Of a stretch of DNA of 33,666 bases, positions 8,647 through 16,268 are shown piece by piece (positions within the stretch are counted from its first letter, which is position 1; each line of letters starts with the position of its first letter). The translations under genes were made by a program, and so were the position numbers. The notes below the pieces were generated by a model. That model worked only from the letters and a program-made list of their open reading frames with translations. It was not told where the DNA came from and searched no databases. Source of the DNA: an uncultured Paenibacillaceae bacterium (lineage in GTDB: Bacteria; Bacillota; Bacilli; Aneurinibacillales; Aneurinibacillaceae); assembly GCA_937874515.1 (NCBI GenBank), contig CALNBV010000062.1, forward strand, positions 1 to 33,666, read 5' to 3'.

Positions 8647-9597
8647 CTAATCAAAAAGTTTACTTACAGATAATTCTTCGTGAACCCGAATAATCGCTTC
8701 ACCAATAATAGGTGCTACAGAGAGAATTTTAATTTTTGGAATATTCTTCGCTTCGCTTAAAGGAATAGTATCTGTAATCACAAGCTCTTTAATGCTTGAA
8801 TTTGAAATGCGCTCAATAGCTGGGCCAGAAAGTACAGGATGAGTACAACAAGCATATACATCTTTTGCCCCAACTTTCACAAGTGCATCAGCAGCAAGTG
8901 TAATGGTTCCTGCAGTATCAATAATATCATCGATAAGAATACACGTTTTCCCTTCTACATTCCCAACAATATTCATAACTTCGGCTACGTTAGGTTCAGG
9001 GCGACGCTTATCAATAATCGCAATTGGCGCTTCTAACCGTTCTGCCAATCTGCGGGCACGGGTAACACCACCATGGTCTGGAGATACAACCACCACGTCT
9101 TCTAATTCTTTATTAACAAAATATTTTGCAAGGATTGGAATCCCTAGAAGATGGTCCACTGGAATATCAAAGAATCCTTGAATTTGGGTTGCATGGAGGT
9201 CCATCGTAATGACGCGATGAGCACCTGCTACTTCAATCAAATTAGCAACTAACTTTGCAGTAATCGGATCACGGGCACGGGCCTTTCTGTCTTGGCGAGC
9301 ATATCCATAGTAGGGAAGCACCACATTAATGCTTTTTGCTGAAGCACGTTTTAATGCATCTACCATTACTAATAATTCCATTAAATTCTCGTTAACAGGA
9401 GCGCAAGTAGACTGAATAACGAAAACATCGGCCCCACGAACACTTTCATTTAATTTAATTTGTACTTCACCATCACTAAAATGGACAACCTGACTATTGC
9501 CAAGAGGCAAACCAATGTGATCTACAATATCTCTTGCTAAAATGGGATTTGCATTACAGGTAAACACCTTTAACTTGGGGTCGCGATAATTCGCCAT
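8647..9597 (-). CDS. prs: Prs, ribose-phosphate pyrophosphokinase
   Basis: 316 residues. It makes PRPP from ribose 5-phosphate and ATP, feeding purine, pyrimidine, His and Trp synthesis in the cytoplasm. Signatures: FSDGEVQIKL, the YYGYARQDRK loop, the metal-binding region VITMDLHATQIQGFFDIP, and the PRPP loop LIDDIIDTAGT. The start is ATG at 9597 with GGAGG upstream at rather long spacing. It sits 22 bases after glmU, forming a glmU-prs pair that ends at a strong terminator. Confidence 0.98.
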   Translation of the reverse strand: MANYRDPKLKVFTCNANPILARDIVDHIGLPLGNSQVVHFSDGEVQIKLNESVRGADVFVIQSTCAPVNENLMELLVMVDALKRASAKSINVVLPYYGYARQDRKARARDPITAKLVANLIEVAGAHRVITMDLHATQIQGFFDIPVDHLLGIPILAKYFVNKELEDVVVVSPDHGGVTRARRLAERLEAPIAIIDKRRPEPNVAEVMNIVGNVEGKTCILIDDIIDTAGTITLAADALVKVGAKDVYACCTHPVLSGPAIERISNSSIKELVITDTIPLSEAKNIPKIKILSVAPIIGEAIIRVHEELSVSKLFD

Positions 9598-9619
9598 GAC
9601 TGAAAAATAACCTCCAACC

Positions 9620-10987
9620 TTATAATTTCTTTTTCATTTTCTTTACATAGTTTTCTTTATTTACTTGACGTTCTCTGGCAATAGCCAGTGATTCTTCTGG
9701 AACGTCTTTCGTAATGGTTGAACCGGCAGCCACATAAGCGCCCATACCAACAGTAACTGGAGCCACAAGATTTACATTACAGCCGATAAAGGCACCATCT
9801 TGTATGATTGTTTTAAATTTCTTCTCCCCGTCATAATTAACGGTTACAGCGCCACAACCAACATTAACCCCTTCGCCTACTTCGGCATCTCCTAAGTATG
9901 TAAGATGGGATACTTTACTGCCCTTGCCCAGGGTTGTGTTTTTAATTTCCACGAAATCCCCAATCTTCACTCCCTCACCAATTTGGGATCCAGGACGAAT
10001 ATAAGCAAAAGGACCTACCGTTGCTTCATTAGACACAACAGAATCTGTTAAAACAGAGTGTTTAATCGTTGCGCCATTCCCTACCTCACAGCGGATGATT
10101 TGGGTATGTGGTCCGATTAAACAATCTTCTCCTATTTTACATCCAGTGCCAATGATTGTACCCGGATAAATAATGGTATCACTGCCAATCATTACATCTG
10201 TTTCTATATAAGTACTGCCAGGGTCTATAATCGTTACCCCTTGTTTCATATGTTCTAACAGGATTCTTTCTTGCATTAATTTCTCTGCTTTTGCAAGGGC
10301 AATCCGGTCATTCACTCCAACTGTTTCCTCTTCGGTAATGGAAGCTGCAATGGATTCATCCATTCCTTTTAAAATTTCAATCACATCAGTTAAATAATAT
10401 TCACCTTGTGCATTATCGTTTTTCACTAATTGTAAAGATTCAAATAACTTCTTATTATCAAAGCAGTAGGTTCCTGTGTTAATCTCTTTAATTTGTTTTT
10501 CTTCTTCAGAGGCATCTTTTTGTTCAACAATTCGCTGTACAGAACCATCTGACCCCCGAACAATTCGCCCATATCCTGTTGGATTGTCCATGATTCGAGT
10601 TAAAATGGTTACAGCTGCCTTTTTCTCTTCATGAACCTTAATCAATGTTTCCAGAGTTTCCACACTAATTAATGGTTCATCTCCTGAGAGAACAAGGGTT
10701 GTCCCCTCTTTCCCCTGAAGGTGTGAGGCGACCTGAAGTACGGCATGAGCTGTGCCTAACTGTTGTTCTTGCATAGCATATTCAATGTCTGACCCCAATT
10801 GTTGTTTTACTTTTTCTGCACCATGACCAACAACAACTAAGATTCGATCTGCTTGTAAACGTTTAAGGTTGTCCGCAACGTGTTGTACCATAGGTTTTCC
10901 ACAAACACGATGCAATACTTTATATAACTTGGATTTCATCCGCGTGCCCTGGCCTGCAGCCAAAACAATCGCATAACGATCTGACAT
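9620..10987 (-). CDS. glmU: GlmU, bifunctional UDP-N-acetylglucosamine pyrophosphorylase/acetyltransferase
   Basis: 455 residues. GlmU acetylates glucosamine 1-phosphate and then uridylates it to UDP-GlcNAc, the precursor of peptidoglycan and other glycans. The N-terminal half has the nucleotidyltransferase loop LAAGQGTRMKSK. The C-terminal half (from about residue 250) is a left-handed beta-helix built of hexapeptide repeats such as IGEGVKIGDFVEIK. The start is ATG at 10987 with GGAGG. It has its own good sigma-A promoter behind the spoVG terminator and is followed closely by prs. Confidence 0.98.
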   Translation of the reverse strand: MSDRYAIVLAAGQGTRMKSKLYKVLHRVCGKPMVQHVADNLKRLQADRILVVVGHGAEKVKQQLGSDIEYAMQEQQLGTAHAVLQVASHLQGKEGTTLVLSGDEPLISVETLETLIKVHEEKKAAVTILTRIMDNPTGYGRIVRGSDGSVQRIVEQKDASEEEKQIKEINTGTYCFDNKKLFESLQLVKNDNAQGEYYLTDVIEILKGMDESIAASITEEETVGVNDRIALAKAEKLMQERILLEHMKQGVTIIDPGSTYIETDVMIGSDTIIYPGTIIGTGCKIGEDCLIGPHTQIIRCEVGNGATIKHSVLTDSVVSNEATVGPFAYIRPGSQIGEGVKIGDFVEIKNTTLGKGSKVSHLTYLGDAEVGEGVNVGCGAVTVNYDGEKKFKTIIQDGAFIGCNVNLVAPVTVGMGAYVAAGSTITKDVPEESLAIARERQVNKENYVKKMKKKL

Positions 10988-11028
10988 GGTTGTCTAACCT
11001 CCAAAAAAGTACAATGAGTTCCACACTG

Positions 11029-11057
11029 ACTATATCTTAAATATAGCTAGATTTCAA
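11029..11057 (-). promoter_or_regulatory. Sigma-A promoter of glmU-prs
   Basis: Minus strand: TTGAAA (11052-11057), 17-base spacer, TATAGT (11029-11034). Confidence 0.82.
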
Positions 11058-11101
11058 GATGCCATATTGAAATACCATTGATCTTCCGGTTGAAATGCAA
11101 G

Positions 11102-11130
11102 AAAAAAGAGACCTAAAAAATAGGCCTCTT
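11102..11130 (-). terminator. Terminator after spoVG
   Basis: Stem AAGAGGCCTA/TAGGTCTCTT (one G-U) at 11106-11130, with its U-tract on the minus strand. Confidence 0.85.
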
Positions 11131-11143
11131 TGAAAAATTAGAA

Positions 11144-11437
11144 CTAGGCTCCTTCTTCCACCAGTTCTTGTTGCGCTTCGGCTTCGCCCACGCGATCATA
11201 CTCAGCAAGTACTGCTGCCTGAATTTTTTCACGTGTAGCCGAGGAGATTGGATGCGCGATATCGCGGAATTCTCCCTCAGGCGTACGCTTACTTGGCATA
11301 GCTACAAACATCCCATTGTTGCCATCAATAACACGGATATCATGAACTACAAATTCATTGTCTATTGTAATAGAACAAATAGCTTTCATTCTTCCATCCG
11401 TGTTAACCCGACGGAGTCTCACGTCTGTCACTTCCAT
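11144..11437 (-). CDS. spoVG: SpoVG, regulator of septation/sporulation (RNA/DNA-binding)
   Basis: 97 residues, full length, with the conserved MEVTDVRLRRV start and PSKRTPEGEFRDIAHPI core. SpoVG proteins bind nucleic acids and affect cell division, sporulation and surface traits. ATG at 11437 has a GGGGTGAG site. It is preceded by a sigma-H-type promoter with an AT-rich region further upstream. In B. subtilis this region is the classic AbrB target, and abrB lies in this same window. Own terminator downstream. Confidence 0.97.
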   Translation of the reverse strand: MEVTDVRLRRVNTDGRMKAICSITIDNEFVVHDIRVIDGNNGMFVAMPSKRTPEGEFRDIAHPISSATREKIQAAVLAEYDRVGEAEAQQELVEEGA

Positions 11438-11483
11438 GTATGCTCACCCCTTTTTCCAGTTATCAACTAGCATGTAACTGTAA

Positions 11484-11510
11484 TTTCAACAAATGGGGGG
11501 GAAATCCTTC
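11484..11510 (-). promoter_or_regulatory. Sigma-H promoter of spoVG, with AT-rich upstream region
   Basis: Minus strand: -35 GAAGGATTT (11502-11510), a perfect match to RWAGGAWWT; 13-base spacer; then TGAAA (11484-11488) against HGAAT. Upstream (about 11515-11550) is an almost pure A/T stretch, the kind of DNA AbrB binds at B. subtilis spoVG. Confidence 0.8.
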
Positions 11511-11555
11511 TATTTGTCAGAAAAAAAGTAAAATATTTTTTTCAAAACTTTTCCT

Positions 11556-11933
11556 TTATCCTATAAAAGCTACCAATTCAATTTCTAATGAAGCGCCTTT
11601 TGGCAATTGAGAAACTTCCACTAGGGAACGAGCTGGATGATGCTCTCCGAAGTAACTGCCATAAATTTCATTAATGACTGCGAAGTTTTGAATGTCAGCA
11701 ACAAATACCGTTGTCTTCACCACATGGTGAAAAGATAATCCTGCCTCTTCCAAAATTGCCTTTAAATTAGCAAAAACCTGATGTGTTTCCTTCACAATAT
11801 CACCTGTAAGCATTTCACCTTCAAGCGTTAAAGGTATTTGTCCGGAAGTAAAAAGCAAAGAGCCAACTTTTATTGCTTGTGAATAGGGCCCAATGGCTGC
11901 CGGTGCCTGTTTGGTATCAATTCTTTCCATCAT
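11556..11933 (-). CDS. ridA: RidA (YabJ), reactive imine/enamine deaminase
   Basis: 125 residues of the YjgF/YER057c/UK114 family. RidA hydrolyses reactive 2-aminoacrylate-type enamines released by PLP enzymes. The signatures AIGPYSQA, LFTSGQIPL and the C-terminal ARSLVEVSQLPKGASLEIE (with the substrate-binding arginine) are present. The start overlaps the purR stop (ATGATGA), so the two are translationally coupled; ATG at 11933 or 11930 is equally possible. The purR-yabJ-spoVG order is conserved with B. subtilis. Confidence 0.96.
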   Translation of the reverse strand: MMERIDTKQAPAAIGPYSQAIKVGSLLFTSGQIPLTLEGEMLTGDIVKETHQVFANLKAILEEAGLSFHHVVKTTVFVADIQNFAVINEIYGSYFGEHHPARSLVEVSQLPKGASLEIELVAFIG

Positions 11934-12766
11934 CTTGATTCAACCCCTTTATTGAAAAAATTGCCTAATTCTAAGGTAATGTCCTTTTCCCGAACATTCA
12001 TTTCAGTAATCCTCAATAATGAAACATAATCATCTACTAAACGTTCTTCTTCATACCTTGTATCAACTAAAACTCCAATTCCAGCAACTACTGACTTAAA
12101 TTCCCCTAATAAATCCATCATTCCCCTTGCTGTTCCCCCGGCTTTCATAAAGTCATCAATAATAAGGACACGGGAATTTTCTGGCATGCTCCGTCGAACC
12201 AGTGACATGGTCTGAATGCGTTTACTAGAGCCTGACACATAATTGATGCTAACAACTGAACCATCGGTTCCTTTACTGTAACGGCGGACCACAACAACGG
12301 GAACATTTAAAAAATGGGCTGTTGCATAAGCTAAAGGAATTCCTTTTGACTCAACAGTCATCACAATATCTGCACCAGATTCAGCAAAAATGGTTGCAAA
12401 TATCTTCCCAATTTTACTTAAGTACTCTGGATTTCCTAATAAATCGGCCATGAAAAGATAGCCACCAGGAACCAATCGTTCTGAACCCTGAATTTGATGA
12501 CCTAGTTCTTGGATAAAATCTTTTGCCTTTTCTATAGAAATAGTGGGAATAAATTTAACTCCACCAGCAGCTCCGGCAATGGTTTTTAAAAGTCCTACTC
12601 CCTCATCTTCAAATAGCTCCTTAATAATAGAAAGATCTTCACTAATTGAAGACTTCGCTGCACCGTACTGTTCAGCAAAAAATGTCAGAGGAATAAGTTT
12701 ATGGGGGCTAGCTAACAAGTGTTGCGTCATATCAACCAATCTTGCACTTCTTCGCAATTTCTTCAT
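11930..12766 (-). CDS. purR: PurR, purine operon repressor
   Basis: 278 residues. An N-terminal winged-helix domain (about 1-75, starting MKKLRRSARLVDMTQ) is followed by a phosphoribosyltransferase-like domain with the PRPP-binding motif VLIIDDFMKAGGTA. PurR of Bacilli represses purine synthesis genes and is released by PRPP, which is made by prs in this window. The start is ATG at 12766 behind CGGAGG. The promoter spacer contains a PurBox-like sequence, suggesting autoregulation. It is first in the purR-ridA pair. Confidence 0.97.
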   Translation of the reverse strand: MKKLRRSARLVDMTQHLLASPHKLIPLTFFAEQYGAAKSSISEDLSIIKELFEDEGVGLLKTIAGAAGGVKFIPTISIEKAKDFIQELGHQIQGSERLVPGGYLFMADLLGNPEYLSKIGKIFATIFAESGADIVMTVESKGIPLAYATAHFLNVPVVVVRRYSKGTDGSVVSINYVSGSSKRIQTMSLVRRSMPENSRVLIIDDFMKAGGTARGMMDLLGEFKSVVAGIGVLVDTRYEEERLVDDYVSLLRITEMNVREKDITLELGNFFNKGVESR

Positions 12767-12805
12767 TGGTTTCCTCCGTAATGAAAAGACGAATAATTAT
12801 TAGTG

Positions 12806-12835
12806 AATATACCACTTTTGTACGGTTTTTTTCAA
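12806..12835 (-). promoter_or_regulatory. Sigma-A promoter of purR-ridA with a PurBox-like spacer
   Basis: Minus strand: TTGAAA (12830-12835), 18-base spacer, TATATT (12806-12811) with a TGG extension. The spacer contains AAACCGTACAAAA, one core mismatch from the PurBox CCGAAC. A weaker inverted copy, GACGAAT, is at 12788-12794 in plus orientation. Confidence 0.62.
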
Positions 12836-12840
12836 GTATT

Positions 12841-13701
12841 CTACATATTTTCCCCCAATAACCTTACAGCATAGACTTCTTTGCAAAAACCGCGAAGTCC
12901 ATTATAGATCCGATTCACTTTCGAATCTTTTTCCGTTAACGCGAATACAGTAGGCCCGCTTCCTGACATTAACACGCCTTCCGCGCCAGAACGTCTCATG
13001 GTTTCTTTAATTCGCTTTACCTCCGGATAAAGGTTCAGGGTCACACTTTCTAAGTGGTTACTTAAGTTGGAGCAAATTTCTTTAAAATCTTTATGTTTAA
13101 TGGCTCCAACCATGTCCTCTGTTTTGCATGGACCTAATTGAGCTACATTTAAAGCACCGTATACATCAGCCGTTGAGACCCCTATAGGAGGCTTCGCTAA
13201 TACAACCCAACAGGATGGTGGGGGTGCAATGGGTTGAATCTGTTCCCCTCTCCCTCTGGCAATGGCTGTTCCGCCATAAATACAGAAAGATACATCAGAA
13301 CCGACCTTTGCTCCCAGATCAGCCATTTCTTTAACACCCATTTTCAAATTCCATAATTGATTAAGAGCCTTTATGGTTGCAGCCGCATCACTGCTTCCTC
13401 CTGCCAAACCAGCAGCGATCGGAATATTTTTCTCAATTTGAATATGTACTCCCCTGGAAATCCCGAACTTTTCTTTCACGAATTTGGCAGCCTGAAAAGC
13501 ATGATTCCGTTCATCTAATGGGACATAGGCTGTTGGGCAGTCGATGATAATTCGGTCAGATTCTAATGAAGTAATGCTAATCCGATCCGCTAAATCTACA
13601 GTCGTCATCACCATTTCAATCTCGTGATATCCATCAGGCCGTTTGGATAATACATCTAATGTTAAATTTATTTTTGCCGGGGCTTTTAATGTCACTCGCA
13701 A
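12841..13701 (-). CDS. ispE: IspE, 4-diphosphocytidyl-2-C-methyl-D-erythritol kinase
   Basis: 286 residues. IspE phosphorylates CDP-methylerythritol in the MEP isoprenoid pathway. GHMP-kinase signatures: KAPAKINLTLDV at the N-terminus and the ATP loop PIAAGLAGGSSDAAA. I chose TTG at 13701 because AAGGTGA precedes it by 5 bases and the product then starts MRVTLKAPAKINL, like B. subtilis IspE. The in-frame GTG at 13719 would overlap that ribosome site. It lies between sspF and purR as in B. subtilis, and behind the sspF terminator. Confidence 0.95.
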   Translation of the reverse strand: MRVTLKAPAKINLTLDVLSKRPDGYHEIEMVMTTVDLADRISITSLESDRIIIDCPTAYVPLDERNHAFQAAKFVKEKFGISRGVHIQIEKNIPIAAGLAGGSSDAAATIKALNQLWNLKMGVKEMADLGAKVGSDVSFCIYGGTAIARGRGEQIQPIAPPPSCWVVLAKPPIGVSTADVYGALNVAQLGPCKTEDMVGAIKHKDFKEICSNLSNHLESVTLNLYPEVKRIKETMRRSGAEGVLMSGSGPTVFALTEKDSKVNRIYNGLRGFCKEVYAVRLLGENM

Positions 13702-13757
13702 TGCGTTCACCTTTTTCACATGATCTTTACTATTGAAAGTATAATCTTTCCTGAATA

Positions 13758-13790
13758 CAAAAAAAAGGGCAGGACCAAGTCCTGACCCTT
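13758..13790 (-). terminator. Terminator after sspF
   Basis: GC-rich stem GGGtCAGGAC/GTCCTGCCC (one bulge) with a 3-base loop, then TTTTTTTT on the minus strand. Confidence 0.9.
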
Positions 13791-13802
13791 ATCCGGGAAA
13801 TT

Positions 13803-13985
13803 TTATTGTGGATTCTGTCTGGCAAGGGATTCTTCCGCAAGTTGAATCGCGCGTTTCACCATGTTTCCTGCATCTCTTGTTGTGATTCCGCCCCATCCTT
13901 CTTTTTGGACCGTGTCATAAAATCCTAGATCTTTTGCAAGCTCCATTTTAAATTCTTCTGACATGATTCCCCTTCGTCTAGCCAT
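13803..13985 (-). CDS. sspF: SspF, alpha/beta-type small acid-soluble spore protein
   Basis: 60 residues, as expected for SspF. It begins MARRRGIMSEEFK and contains ELAKDLGFYDTV and GGITTRDAGNMVKRAI, the C-terminal DNA-binding helix signature of alpha/beta SASPs. These coat forespore DNA, force an A-like form and protect against UV. The core lies between veg and ispE as in B. subtilis. Its -10, CATACTA, fits sigma-G. The start is ATG at 13985 with AAGGGGGCTG upstream at a slightly long spacing. Confidence 0.95.
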   Translation of the reverse strand: MARRRGIMSEEFKMELAKDLGFYDTVQKEGWGGITTRDAGNMVKRAIQLAEESLARQNPQ

Positions 13986-14024
13986 TTTTTTAAAAACAGC
14001 CCCCTTTTACATTCCCGGTTCCAT

Positions 14025-14055
14025 TAGTATGCACAATTACCTTAAATAAATTAAA
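14025..14055 (-). promoter_or_regulatory. Sigma-G-type promoter of sspF (-10 clear, -35 weak)
   Basis: Minus strand CATACTA at 14025-14031 matches the sigma-G -10 exactly. The -35 region at about 14050-14055 is only TTTAAT and lies inside the U-tract of the veg terminator. Confidence 0.6.
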
Positions 14056-14078
14056 AACAGCAGGGTTGATCCTACTGT
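14050..14078 (-). terminator. Terminator of veg, overlapping the veg stop
   Basis: Stem ACAGTAGG/CCTGCTGT (one G-U) at 14057-14078, then TTTTTAATTTATTT on the minus strand. The 5' arm includes the veg stop codon. Confidence 0.78.
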
Positions 14079-14347
14079 TCAAAGGCAATCCGTATATTCT
14101 CCTCATCCCTGCGGCAAACAGTCAATTCAACTGTTTCCGTTAAGATGTCAGCATAACTATAAGAAACTCTCTCGAAGGTATGCTTGTCCTCATCTAAACG
14201 TACAATAAAAACAGAGGGATACGTTTCTTCTAATACTCCAGAGCGTTCTACAGTCTTTCTTCTACCGCCATTCGCTCTAAGTACAATACGCTCCCCGATA
14301 TGGCTATCCAGACTGCGTTTGATGCTTTTTAGCGCATTTCTCGCCAT
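14072..14347 (-). CDS. veg: Veg, small conserved protein
   Basis: 91 residues, nearly the family length. It contains IKRSLDSHIGERIVL, ANGGRRKTVERSGVL, TYPSVF and RVSYSYADILTETVEL, the conserved Veg core. Veg is abundant in growing B. subtilis and has been linked to biofilm gene expression through SinR; its biochemical activity is not settled. The start is ATG at 14347 with GAGGTGG. A textbook sigma-A promoter precedes it, matching the well-known strong B. subtilis veg promoter. The C-terminal 10 residues diverge from B. subtilis. Confidence 0.95.
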   Translation of the reverse strand: MARNALKSIKRSLDSHIGERIVLRANGGRRKTVERSGVLEETYPSVFIVRLDEDKHTFERVSYSYADILTETVELTVCRRDEENIRIAFEQ

Positions 14348-14369
14348 TCAGACCACCTCACTATACAAT

Positions 14370-14398
14370 AGTATACCACCCATCCTTTATTATGTCAA
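14370..14398 (-). promoter_or_regulatory. Strong sigma-A promoter of veg
   Basis: Minus strand: TTGACA (14393-14398), 17-base spacer ending in TGG, TATACT (14370-14375). Confidence 0.92.
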
Positions 14399-14482
14399 AT
14401 AAAGCGATTATTATAGCAACTTTTGTGGGAATATGTCAATATTTTTTAAATGGAAAGGGAGGTTTTGTCGAATGGTGAGGTG

Positions 14483-15349
14483 TTATAATTTGGGAAGTCC
14501 TATACGAAAGGACCCTCTTGTTTCTAAACCGCCAATACCATCAATCCCTGTAATGGTATTTTTTATCATTTCGAAGACATTTACAGATTGCATAATAGGG
14601 GTATAGGCAACTTTTTCAACAACATAAACAGGATCAAGGGTATGAATATTAATTCGTTTGGGGGAACTTGCGAAGTTTGCTCCAGCAGCGATAATGGCTT
14701 CAAAATAGGATTGACAAGCCCCTGCAAAGATGACTAAATTATCTTTTCCTAATTCAAAAGTCCTTGCCTTTTCTACCGCTTGAATAAAATATTTGGAATT
14801 TCGATAGCTATTGATATCGTTTGTAGGTCCTCTTTTTACCTGTAAGGCATCATGGCCTGTAATTACAAGAATATCCGGGCGATGTTTCGTTAATAAAGGC
14901 ACTATTTTTTCTGGAAACTCTGATTCTGACAGATGATAACCATCCACTGGTATTTTTAATTCTTTATAAAAAGTAATACATTTCTCTAGGTACTTTGCAT
15001 CCCCATCAAGATGAAGGACTTTTCCCGGCCAATCGAAGGAACCTCCCACATCTTTTGTATGATTAATCATTTTCCATATATTTTTTTCATGGATAACATC
15101 CCGGTCTTGAAAAATTAAACGTAGTGATTCTAATTCTCTCTTTTCATTTTTTTTTAGACGCCGTTCCGCTTCTTCCGCGTCTAATTTAATAACATCATCT
15201 ATTGGAGCATCTGCACATAAACGAAATTCAATTCCACGTAATAAAACGGCCTTTTTTTCTAAATCAATCTCAATAACCCGGAACAGTAAATCTTCTTGAT
15301 AGGATTTACGGACTACAATATCCCCCACTTGCAGTTGTTCCCCAGACAT
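14483..15349 (-). CDS. yabG: YabG, sporulation-specific coat protease
   Basis: 288 residues. YabG is a mother-cell cysteine-type protease that processes spore coat and germination proteins. The conserved His and Cys lie in VITGHDAL (His166) and IFAGACQSY (Cys212), matching the His/Cys pair implicated in catalysis in other YabG proteins. The start is ATG at 15349 with GAGAGGGGG upstream; the open frame to 15370 begins inside that ribosome site and is not used. The promoter is a perfect sigma-K match, fitting late mother-cell expression. The Shine-Dalgarno is also the 3' arm of a terminator-like hairpin that would form only on readthrough RNA from rsmA. Confidence 0.95.
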   Translation of the reverse strand: MSGEQLQVGDIVVRKSYQEDLLFRVIEIDLEKKAVLLRGIEFRLCADAPIDDVIKLDAEEAERRLKKNEKRELESLRLIFQDRDVIHEKNIWKMINHTKDVGGSFDWPGKVLHLDGDAKYLEKCITFYKELKIPVDGYHLSESEFPEKIVPLLTKHRPDILVITGHDALQVKRGPTNDINSYRNSKYFIQAVEKARTFELGKDNLVIFAGACQSYFEAIIAAGANFASSPKRINIHTLDPVYVVEKVAYTPIMQSVNVFEMIKNTITGIDGIGGLETRGSFRIGLPKL

Positions 15350-15352
15350 AGA

Positions 15353-15391
15353 AAAAACCCCCTCTCGCACTTTATCATATGCCTAGAGGGG
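15353..15391 (-). terminator. Terminator of rsmA whose 3' arm is the yabG ribosome binding site
   Basis: Perfect 7-bp stem CCCCTCT (15385-15391) with AGAGGGG (15359-15365), 19-base loop, then GTTTTTTC on the minus strand. AGAGGGG is the Shine-Dalgarno of yabG. The loop and 5' arm contain the sigma-K promoter. Confidence 0.72.
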
Positions 15392-15399
15392 AATTTGGT
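15373..15399 (-). promoter_or_regulatory. Sigma-K promoter of yabG
   Basis: Minus strand: AC at 15398-15399, 16-base spacer, CATATGATA at 15373-15381. This is an exact match to AC-N16-CATAnnnTA. It begins 3 bp after the rsmA stop. Predicted RNA start is near 15366. Confidence 0.8.
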
Positions 15400-15401
15400 T
15401 C

Positions 15402-16268
15402 CTATTTTCCTATACAATTGCTTAACCGGGCGAATTCCTCAAGGGAAAGAGTTTCCCCACGGCGTGTTGGGTCAATTCCTGCTTCTTGCAATACGGAAAG
15501 CATCCGCTCTCTTTCTCCCTTTCCAAAAAGCCCATGTAATAAATTATTTGCAATGGTCTTCCTCCGTTGTGCAAAGGAGGTTTTAACCACCCGAAAAAAT
15601 AATGCCTCATCAACTACGTCTACCGGCGGTTTATTTCTTATTTTTAAACGCAATACCGCAGAATCCACATTAGGTTGGGGGATAAAAACACTCTTTGGTA
15701 CGATTGCAACCATTTTTGTTTCCGCATAATACTGGGAATAAATCGAAAGAGCTCCATAGGTTTTGCTGCCTGGTGATGCAGCAATCCGTTCAGCAACTTC
15801 CTTTTGGATCATAACCACAATATTCTCTAAAGGAAGGCGTTCCTCTAAAAGTTTCATTAATATTGCGCTTGTCACATAATAAGGCAAATTCGCAACAACA
15901 CTAATTTTTTCACCTGGAGCAAAATGCTTATTGATAATCTCTCTTAAATCCATCTGCAGTACATCCCCATGCTCCACCTTTACATGAGGGTAAGGGGATA
16001 ATGTATCCGCTAAAATAGGAAGCAATCGCTGATCAATTTCAATGGCAACCACGTTCCCTGCAGCTTTTGCGATTTGCTCTGTCAACGAACCAATCCCGGG
16101 TCCAATTTCGATTGCTCCTTTTTCAGGGGATAATTCAGCTGCATCAGTGATTTTTTTCAAGATATTTAAATCCACTAGAAAATTTTGTCCCAGGCTTTTT
16201 TTAAACTGAAAGCCATATTTTTCAAGGATTTCCCGGGTACGGGAAAGGCTTGCTATTTGTTTTATCAT
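15402..16268 (-). CDS. rsmA: RsmA (KsgA), 16S rRNA dimethyladenosine transferase
   Basis: 288 residues. RsmA dimethylates two adjacent adenosines in the 3'-terminal helix 45 loop of 16S rRNA, using SAM. Signatures: KKSLGQNFL, the SAM motif IEIGPGIGSLT, and the catalytic NLPYYV. The start is ATG at 16268, overlapping the rnmV stop by 4 bases (ATGA), so the two are coupled. The rnmV-rsmA-yabG order is conserved. The 16S helix 45 it would modify is partly visible at the right end of this window (GGAA tetraloop). Confidence 0.97.
   Translation of the reverse strand: MIKQIASLSRTREILEKYGFQFKKSLGQNFLVDLNILKKITDAAELSPEKGAIEIGPGIGSLTEQIAKAAGNVVAIEIDQRLLPILADTLSPYPHVKVEHGDVLQMDLREIINKHFAPGEKISVVANLPYYVTSAILMKLLEERLPLENIVVMIQKEVAERIAASPGSKTYGALSIYSQYYAETKMVAIVPKSVFIPQPNVDSAVLRLKIRNKPPVDVVDEALFFRVVKTSFAQRRKTIANNLLHGLFGKGERERMLSVLQEAGIDPTRRGETLSLEEFARLSNCIGK

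Noticed and set aside
14466..14472. Isolated perfect Spo0A core TGTCGAA between yabG and the veg promoter
   Set aside because: A single heptamer is expected a few times by chance on both strands of a window this size, and it is about 67 bp from the veg -35 with no second box.
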